Positions 55,716-64,000 of a stretch of DNA of 64,000 nucleotides are shown here, piece by piece. This DNA comes from Cladopsammia gracilis (taxonomy: Eukaryota > Cnidaria > Anthozoa > Scleractinia > Dendrophylliidae): assembly GCA_022457155.1 (NCBI GenBank), contig JAJGOT010000037.1, positions 2,105,001 through 2,169,000 on the forward strand. The letters are read 5' to 3'. The position numbers and the translations under genes are program-made. Each line of letters begins with the position of its first letter. Position 1 is the stretch's first letter. Under the pieces are notes generated by a model, which was given only the letters and a program-made list of their open reading frames with translations, ran no database searches and was not told the DNA's origin.

Positions 55716-58700
55716 TAGTTAGCTTTCGGATATATTAGCATATATCTATGCTACTCTGTAAATTCGAATTGAAATAAAGTCTATGTATGTATATCCTTCA
55801 GTTCACCTCAGGGTTATCATCACAAAATTCCTCATGTTATTATCGGGTCATTGCTGTAATGACCATATATGATACTGATATTGAACACCTTCTTCGACTT
55901 CTTTCTTATTACTGATCGTTCGCTCTTGCATCAGGATACAGTTATGCTCATTATTCTACGCTACGTAGTAGTTCTAGTAACGAAACGATTGGAACAAACC
56001 TATCCAGCACCAGGCCCCAAATTGCATGAGTGAAAGAGGAGCAGTTGGGTTGACCGAGAATCCCGTAACTCTTCAAAAATGTATGGTTAATGTATGTTCC
56101 GAGAATTGAGAATTTGAAGATTCAACGCCAGCTCCAAACAGTCAATATCATGAACAACAACAGCTACACAAACCTCCTTCGCTAGTGATGTATTCAACAA
56201 CGTCTCATCTTTCGAAGATCTAGGGAATCAGTGAAGAGAGTAAAGAATCTAGGGTATCAGTTAAGAGAGTAAAGATCTAATAGCAGTTCACACAAAGGAT
56301 GTCGCGGAAGAGACTGTTGTTAACACTTTGCAGAATGTCCGATCTATTATGTTCTGAAATAGGATTCTGCTCTGTTCTCTAGACTTTACATCGCATATCA
56401 GAGTTAAGAATATAATCATAAGGAAAATTTTTAAGTTTGAAAAGCAGCGGTGGCCATCCTCCATATAGCAACCAATGTTAGATACAATCATTCTGGATGG
56501 TGCTGTCATCTTCCAGATGCTTTTCCTTGGGCTGTACTTAACTTTGAAAAGTAATGCCAAACCGCGTCTGTGTATGGAAGTGAATCGAGAAGGCTTGCTG
56601 AAGAAAGCAGCGCGCGGAAGAAGAGTCAACGGCATAAAGTCATGTTATCAACCCCAATCCCCTCGAACTGGGTAGGCTTCCTTCGAGTTGATCAGAAAAA
56701 GAATTAGCCGGCCGTTTCTACTACTAGCAAACTACTTAGTGTCGTTGGCGATACCTGATGGCAAGGAGCTGTTTAGTACTTCCGAAGAGAGTATCTTATC
56801 GTCCACCAACAAAGCAGACATGACGACCATATACCCACGAAGAGGTACACACGCGACTGATGGTTCATGTCCTTAAAATGCCAGCCTCTGTGTCTCATCT
56901 AACAATAAAGATCAAGAACAACTACACAGATGTGGGTGTTCTAGCTGTATCCGTTGCAAGCACTATTCCAGCAGGGGAGTTGTGGGTTAATTGCCTATGC
57001 TTCAGAGAAACTGCAGAACCTTCCTGTACATACTATTTCAGCACAACGTTAAGGTGCAATGTCGTTGAAAGTGTGTAGAAGCAAGCTTGGCTTGCACAAG
57101 CTTGTGTTACTGCGGCGAAAACTGAAATAAGAAATGCTTACATGTTGCTTCTGAACAGCATATGATATTGAGAAAACAGAATAAATTAGAGGCATATAAG
57201 ACAGGTGTAACTAGAAAAGGCAACGGGAACAAAAATCGGTAGCAGAAACTCTTCAATAAGCAAATATTAAAAGCGATAACAGCCAACAGAAGAAAAAACG
57301 ATAAAACGTTAAGGGTTAAGTTAAGAGTTAAGAATTTTTCAACCACATTCTGCTCATCCAAACAGCGACAGATATTAGATAATTCGGTAATAAAAGTTTA
57401 TCGCTCAGTTTCTATAACTTTACTAATATGGTCATAAAGACGATATTTTGGCAATGGAGCCGAGAGCGAGCCAATATATTGTGTGCAGAATATGTCTTCA
57501 ATTTGTTCGCAGGACACAAACAATTAATGGTCCAATTGATAAAAAGTATGAACAATGACGAGAAAAAAATGGTGATTTACATGTCAATATGTCCTACAAA
57601 ACAATTTGCCACCAACTAACATATTCTAATTTAGGTATATTTTGCAGCATTTTACTGTCTACACACAGTTCTTATGCAAATATCTTGAGTTATATTTGAA
57701 AAATGGAAAAGTGTTTTATGTATTTCTATGAAAGTCAGATAACACCTTTAAGTGGAATTAATTTCTCAGTTCAGTTTTCTTAGTCCTCAAGGTCCATTTT
57801 TTTAAACGGAGCATCTCGATACGTTTCATGAGCGGTCCGAATATTGCTATTTGTAACCTCTGAGATAGTCTGCTCAATAGCCACTTTTTACCGAGTGTCC
57901 AGCCCCATGTTGGCAAAACGTCTATGAAAAGGACGTGCACTGAAGCTTTCCTTGTACTACGTGAACTTGTTCGGTACTCCGTGTTAATGGTGGTCACCAT
58001 TTAAAAACACGGACAAAAATAAATTGTCGAAGACCAAGTTTGGTTTTGTGACTGTAAGGAGACACGTTTTTGTCGAGAAATAATTATTATTATGCTCGTG
58101 TGTTAGTGTGTGTGCACACGAGTGTGTGTGTATACATGTTATCGAAAAAAAAATATCAAAAATAGTAACCCAAACTCAGAAAAGCTAATTTCTTCCTGCT
58201 CTTACAAGACACGGTAATCCCAAGGCAAATTAACATCGCGATATATTCATCTGCCGCGAACGGATATTGCTATCTGGATAGTTCAAATTTTTCGACAAGT
58301 TATTGTTTTCTCGGTTCTCCAGGTGCAATCAGGTCCAAGAAGGAAAGAGAGATAGGCTTTTTGTGTGGTCAAACCTTTGGAACGCTCACAAATCGACTTA
58401 ACTAAATTCTGCTTATCTGCCCTACAGTTTTCGCTAAAACGTGGAACAATTTTGTTTGTACTTACCTTTGGATATAAAGCGCGCGTATGTGGAAGTGTTG
58501 TCTGCAAATATGTTAACGAACTGCAAAGATTAAACCTTTTTTTCGCTAACTTATTCGGTCCCTCGTGTAAACATTAGTTATGAAAGCTCGTCACCTAACA
58601 TGACATTTAATGAAATTTCACAATAATCATGTAAAAAAAATAATTATGAGGTGCCATAAGTACGACATGGCGAGCGACGGCATAGTCATGAAAAGTGTTC

Positions 58701-59180
58701 TGAAGTGACTTAATTATCGTTTAAATTGTGTCTTGTCATTCATGTATCATGACAGATCAAAACAATCTTGCTTATTCATGGAGTTAAGGAGGCTGACGGT
58801 GACAAAATGATAATTAAACCAATTAATTCATCATAACAATGCACAGCAAACTTAGTGAAAGATACACGCGCTAAAGGTTTAGGATTAGCCATTCTATTCA
58901 GGTATGTGTTTTCGCCGTTTTTATCTCGTTCATACGCAAGTGTAAACGAGATATAGTAAACTTGTACAGATATGCAAATTAGTAACTCCATGTCCCTCAG
59001 CCGTAAACTTTTATCCGGGGAGGGGGGACTCCTGTAAATAATGCTGTATATGTATGCGCGGCGCCAAAAGCTATGATGTGAAATACCGTAAGGGTTTCAA
59101 GAAGCGCGCCGCACACCCCCACCCAAATTTTCGGAGAGTACCTCCGGTCTTTTGTTGACTTGTAAACTCCTCAGGGTATC
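55716..59180. other. Stretch without recognised gene
   Basis: Several short frames of 60-115 codons (for example minus strand 56288-56635, 57107-57361 and 57758-58000) have no recognised motif and no good start or splice context. A TG-rich run lies at 58098-58135. I support no gene here. Confidence 0.5.
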
Positions 59181-59388
59181 AGACGGTCCACGTGACTTCA
59201 TTCGTCCAATCACGCGTCACTTTAGTGATAGTGATGGCGGCCGTCTTCACTCTTTCGTGTTGAGGTCACCTCTCTGTTCTTGGATTGATTTCTCGTACGC
59301 GTTTTGTCGAGCGTTTTAGTTTATCGTTTTCGGAGGACCGAAAGAGAGGTACCGTGGCAAGTTAGAATCCAACTTAAAGCTTCAGGTG
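59180..59388 (+). promoter_or_regulatory. Candidate host promoter and 5' non-coding exon
   Basis: A CCAAT box (CGTCCAATCACG) is followed by a GATGGCGGCCGTC element resembling a YY1-type initiator. The GC content is higher here, and a strong splice donor, CTTCAG then GTGAGC, lies at 59387-59393. This is the usual look of a housekeeping first exon. The downstream exon was not found. Confidence 0.35.
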
Positions 59389-59797
59389 AGCGTTTTTTGA
59401 ATAAAATGTGTTCAATGAAAACCATGTTGTCTTTGAAACCTTTGTTTACCACTAATGTGTGACACGAGCATTTAGTTTGCTCTTTTTTTGCATCTATCGG
59501 TCGGTCAGTATTTGGAATTATTTTTACACAGAATTAAAGTTTAATAGTTCAAGTTTGAGAAAGGATCGCTTTTCGCGTTTGTGACATATTCTCTTGTCAG
59601 ATTTCATAGGAGTTGATGGCGTGATTGAGTGCACGTTAACTTGTCTAATCGTGATTAGAACAAACGTTTCGAAGCTCAGAACACTATTTTTTTACTGATT
59701 ACTTTTATTTGAACTGAATATATTTTTTCTTCTAGGTTTTTCAGGTTCTAAACGTCCTAAAGACTCTTCACCCTTTGTGTACAAACATATTGACTTG

Positions 59798-60310
59798 GCC
59801 CCGTCCACACGTATCCGGATATTTTTAAATCCGCAACTTTTTTGTTGCGGATTAGAAAATATTCGCGTCCACACGTAGCATATTCGAATCGTATTTGCCC
59901 GTCCACACGTATCCGGATTCGCTCTAGCAGCGAGGACTTCTCTCTAAATGTTGTCAAAAAAGCATACGCAAAGGCCAAGTTCAAATCAAAGTTCAACTGT
60001 AAACACTTTATTAGACTAGAAATAAGTCCATGTAGAAGTGAAGCGATAACATTTCGGTCGGCCATGTTGAATATTCGCGCGATTAAAGACTGGATCTGAT
60101 ACTGTTACGTCAGCGTATTCAAAAATATCCGGATTCCACCGTCCACACGATGCCGTACTCGTAGCGTATTCAAAGATTTCCACTCTGGAGAGCGAATTGA
60201 AAAAGTTGCGGATTCGTGAGCCGAATTCGCCGGATACGTGTGGACGGAAGGCCAATCCGCAACAAAAAAGTTGCGGATTCAAAAATATCCGGATACGTGT
60301 GGACGGGGCC
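59798..60310. mobile_element. MITE with GGCCCCGTCCACACG ends (hAT-type look)
   Basis: Inverted ends of about 58 bp start GGCCCCGTCCACACGTATCC at both sides, and internal copies of TCCACACGTA and TATCCGGAT recur. No transposase. The hAT label rests on recalled similar ends; a clear 8-bp duplication was not seen. Confidence 0.65.
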
Positions 60311-60544
60311 TAAGGCATTATGTACTTTAGTGTACAAACAGCATCAATTTCAGTCATAAAATGTCATTTACTGATAAACAAAACTAAAATTTGTCACTAC
60401 CACAAGGTTTTCTCCTGACCGCGGCACCGCGCGTGATTCAAATTCGTGATTTTGAATCAGTCTTGATTTCTATTCGCTCGCTCTTGACAGTTGGCTTTGA
60501 AATGGCTTTCTCGCTGGAAACGTTGTTTTTCTTTGACATATGCG

Positions 60545-60692
60545 ATTCAAGAAAAATTCATTGCCAGACTCGTGAATTCCACGTTAAATTTCACTTGAAA
60601 AACCGATATCGCCCTCATCGCTTCGCGATTCGGGCGATATCGGTTTTTCGCGTGAAATTTAACGTGGAATTCACTCGTAGGCAATGAATTTT
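60545..60692. mobile_element. Long perfect hairpin at the duplication junction
   Basis: Arms AAAAATTCATTGCC ... CCGATATCGCCC and the inverse are nearly perfect over about 65 bp with a short loop (TCATCGCTTCGCGATTC). It ends 4-5 bp before the second duplicate copy starts. Confidence 0.8.
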
Positions 60693-60696
60693 TCTA

Positions 60697-63600
60697 TAGT
60701 ATTCGGCATTCTTTTCCCACTTTGTTCCCCGAGCAACTTTACTCCTCTTTATAACAGGCAATATTTTAAATTTACAGCAAATATTTCCCGACGAAGAAGT
60801 TCATCTTTTTCATCTGTCCGAACCATTTAAATATATAATGCTACCTGATAATTATTTTAAAATCCTGATTGAATATTGAATCAATAAATAAATCGGGTAT
60901 TGAATCAACAACTTAGTTGTTAGTTAGTTAAGGGTTTCAAAAATAAATTAAATATCAACAATTAAGCTTAACAGTTACAATATATTCACATTTTAAATCC
61001 TAGAAAATGCACGTAAGCTCATCTGCCTAGGTTTATGAAAAACAGTTCTTAAGTTGATCATGAATTTGTGAATAAAGCCAACTGTAAGGAGCACACCATT
61101 TACGCTCAATGGGCATTAAATTCACTTTGTGAATATTGCTATAAAACTTAAAATTAAACTAGAATTCGTATGTTTCTTTATAGTTGTTGTTAGTGCTAAC
61201 AAGTTAAAACTGCTAAATTCGGGCTTGACTTCAGCTTTAGTTTTAGACATTTTGTTTTTAGACAAACGCAAGCACAATAGGGGCTGAATTGTACTTTTAA
61301 CTTGTACGAGATTTCCTAAACAATACAGTTCTTACGGGGATTTCATGTTGCATTTCTTCGGAATTGCGGGAACGCTCATGATTTAAGCTTATAGAGAGTC
61401 TGAAACACGAACAAACACACATTGGATATTTTCATACATTGTTTTTTGTGATTTATAAAATGTCATATCATCTTAATGAAAATTCCAGTCAGATTTTTGA
61501 ACAAAAAGAGGGTGTGGGTTTAACTTTTCTACAGTCAAAATAGAAGAAATATACCCACGTTTTCTACAGGATGGGTAAATTGCACAAATGCCGTCCTGGA
61601 CGAGGCCAGGGCGGGGATGCGGTGAGCCGAAGGTACTAATGCGCATGCACCCGTGTCAAATTACTTCCGGTTCGCCATCCTAGATCGTCCCGCTCCCGTA
61701 TCTTAAGGTACCTATTGTCTCTGGATGGCGGGTGTGCCCTCACCTTTGCTGGGATAATGTCTTGTATGTGAAGATATCTCAAGCTTTCTATTAGTGTTAC
61801 TATATTCCATCCCAACAAAAAGAACACACCCATATTCCGTGCCTAAACAAATTCATTTTAGGATAAGGGACAAGGAAAAAATAACGTTTATTCTTGTCTG
61901 TCTACGCCTCGAGGCTATTCCCAATCACACTTGTGATTACTTTCTCGGTGTCTCTGGGAAAACCTTGTAGACGAATTGCAAAAATACAACTCAGTTTTAT
62001 AAGAACTTTTTATGATATTAATTTCATGTTAGTCATGTTGCTGTGTTACAGTTGACAGGTACGTTATGTACTCTGACGTATAACGCGGAAAGGTTGCTTG
62101 TGGCTTTGTGTTGCGTCAAAAGTTTCGTTTCCGTAGGTAAACATGAACTAATTTTTAAAGTATATTTTGCAAAAAAAGACAAGTTATGTTACCATAATAC
62201 GAGTTCCTGTTGCGCCGAAAGAACTTTACATGTATCTTTCGCACTGGGAAACATCAATTAACTATAGGGTTTACAAATTAAATTTCAAGTGATATCTAAA
62301 TTTAACGAAATGCGTCCAAAATGTGGGTGGAATAATTTCTTCTCAATCTTCATGATCAATATTCAATTGCAACAGGGAAATATAAACTATATCACTCTAA
62401 CCCTGATTATCATTTCAATTTGTCAGCAAATTGTTCCAGTTAAACGATCTACAAAAGCCAAACTACTTCCTGCAGAGATATTTCACTACGAAGTAACGAC
62501 AGTTAATTTAAGTTATAGGGGAGGGTGACAAATGTAAGACACTGCGTAAGTTACGAATCAATTTAACGCTTCAAAAGAATACAGGAAAACGAAGAAAACG
62601 CTGTTCGAGTTTACGAAACTGAGTAAATTGGCAACAAATTAGCTGCAAATTGTCCTGAAGTAATCTTGTATCTTCATTCGTTTCGATCTATATGGAGTTA
62701 CCCCGAGCAACCAGGGAATCACTATAGGTTTAAGTTATCTGAGGTTCAAGTTTATTTCTGGGATTTTCCTTTATTATTCCGATAAACAAACTTAAATTTG
62801 GCATTTGCGTAGAATCTTAACTTTCTTAATAGTATCAACAACTTACCGTATATTGCCTTTCTTTGTTGAAAAAGGTTCTTGCAGTGCAGTTTTTAAAAGA
62901 CTTATGTGACGTCTGAAGGTTCTTGTTGCGGCGAGCATTTGTGGAAAAACTGAACGACAATATAATTTGCATTTGCTGGCGACTTCTCAAAGCTTTTGTT
63001 TTCAATTAAAGCGTAGGTTGACGTTTGTTTTCTCTTTGCACTCCACTGAAATGTTTTATACAATTCCGTTTCACCTGCCGTTCACGCCATTTAACCGTTT
63101 ATGACCAATACTTATATTCTCTCGAGCTCCTTACAATATCAATACACCCTACAATATCAACAGAACGGTGGGGAGAATACATATAATCAACAACCAGGAT
63201 ACACTTTGATACATCGTCAAATTCTCTCTGCTGTAATCAAACGGAATATATATGGATCAGTAAAGAGAACAAAACACTTCAACATATCAACTGATCAATA
63301 CAATATACAGTGCATGAGTCCATCCCTAATTATAAATGAGTTTTTCAGAACTCAACAAAAAGGGTTCTTATCGAATTAAAAATCTATATTTCCATAAACT
63401 ACATTAACTTGGTGAATGCATTAAGTAAGGTTCTTTTTATGATATGTTCCAATCTGCACAGAATAATAAATTTAGTTCGTTATTATCCTCAAAAACAACT
63501 TATATTTGCCATGACCACATGCATCATACACAAAGTGATATCAGGGATCGTCCGATTTAACAGGACTTTTTTACAATGTGGGAAGTCAAATATTACTCAC

Positions 63601-64000
63601 CATTGAAATAGTTTTATATGCAGGAGCAAAAATGTGCAATAAGCTGTAAATTATTTCATCATTTCATTAAATATGTCAGAAAAATGGTTGTCGACGTTGT
63701 TGTTGTCTTAAATCTATTTCCAGCTATTGTGTAAAAAGTTAAAGTTCAATTTTCAGAGTTTTCTTCGCTGTACACTAAGAGTATCAAAACAAAGAACAAG
63801 TTTGTCTGCCTAAAGTCATTATGAATTTCTTAACCTTAATAGTTCCTTCATAGTCAATCGCTGGGTCTTTTTCATGCCTCATAGATTACCTGGCACACGA
63901 TCAGTGAAATTATCCCCAAACTGCAAGACCTTCATCGGGTGCACACTTGAGGCATAAAAAGGGAATCCGGAAAACTTTCCTTACAGAGTTTATGGAGTAT
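60697..64000 (+). repeat. Second unit of the tandem duplication (cut by the window end)
   Basis: Matches 51875-55715 with the MITE absent and about 29 extra bp near 62730-62770. No gene recognised. Confidence 0.8.

Larger units (their letters stand above)
51875..60696 (+). repeat. Apparent 8.8-kb tandem duplication, first unit
   Basis: Sequence from 51875 matches that from 60697 with small differences as far as the window allows (to about 55715 here, 64000 there). If the unit runs until the second copy begins it is about 8,822 bp. Short frames that appear in both copies are explained by the duplication and are not evidence of coding. Confidence 0.75.

Noticed and set aside
56288..58000. Host gene exons in several 60-115-codon frames
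   Set aside because: No recognisable domain, start context or matching splice sites; the evidence is too weak.

Overview
The window looks like repeat-dense nuclear DNA of an invertebrate animal, most probably an anthozoan cnidarian such as a stony coral. It is AT-rich, has many (TA)n tracts, and carries Penelope-like elements, a DIRS-type tyrosine-recombinase retrotransposon, L2/CR1-like LINE tails, tRNA-derived SINEs and many hairpin MITEs. I see no bacterial operons, CRISPR array or rRNA. Most coding sequence belongs to mobile elements, and most of it is broken.

Layout: 1-9.7 kb is a nest of retroelement remnants: three Penelope-like fragments, one split exactly at a TTAA by a MITE, a LINE tail, a DIRS element and an ORF1/SGNH-hydrolase remnant. 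9.9-11.7 kb is a gutted LINE between CT-rich microsatellites. About 11.7-37.9 kb is the centrepiece, an endogenous Polinton/Maverick-type (adintovirus-like) DNA virus element. It carries a protein-primed-type family B DNA polymerase (+), a retroviral-type integrase (-), a block of small membrane and coiled-coil proteins (-), an A32/HerA-type packaging ATPase (-), a probable major capsid protein (-), a large conserved protein (-), two tandem penton-like paralogues (+), a two-transmembrane protein (+), a VLTF3-like late transcription factor (+), a YqaJ/lambda-type exonuclease (-) and three further small genes (-). Nearly every gene starts a few bases after a TATATA(C)-type motif, which suggests one shared virus-type promoter class.

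The element is a fossil. The capsid gene is split by a 7.7-kb CACTA-like transposon, the ATPase by a 706-bp LINE, one small gene by a SINE and another by a LINE tail, and many genes carry frameshifts. Neither terminal repeat was identified. The stretch 37.9-51.8 kb is mainly non-coding repeats with a PIF/Harbinger transposase remnant and two candidate host exons. From 51.9 kb on, an apparent 8.8-kb tandem duplication begins; its second copy starts at 60.7 kb and keeps the empty TTAA site of a MITE that is present only in the first copy.
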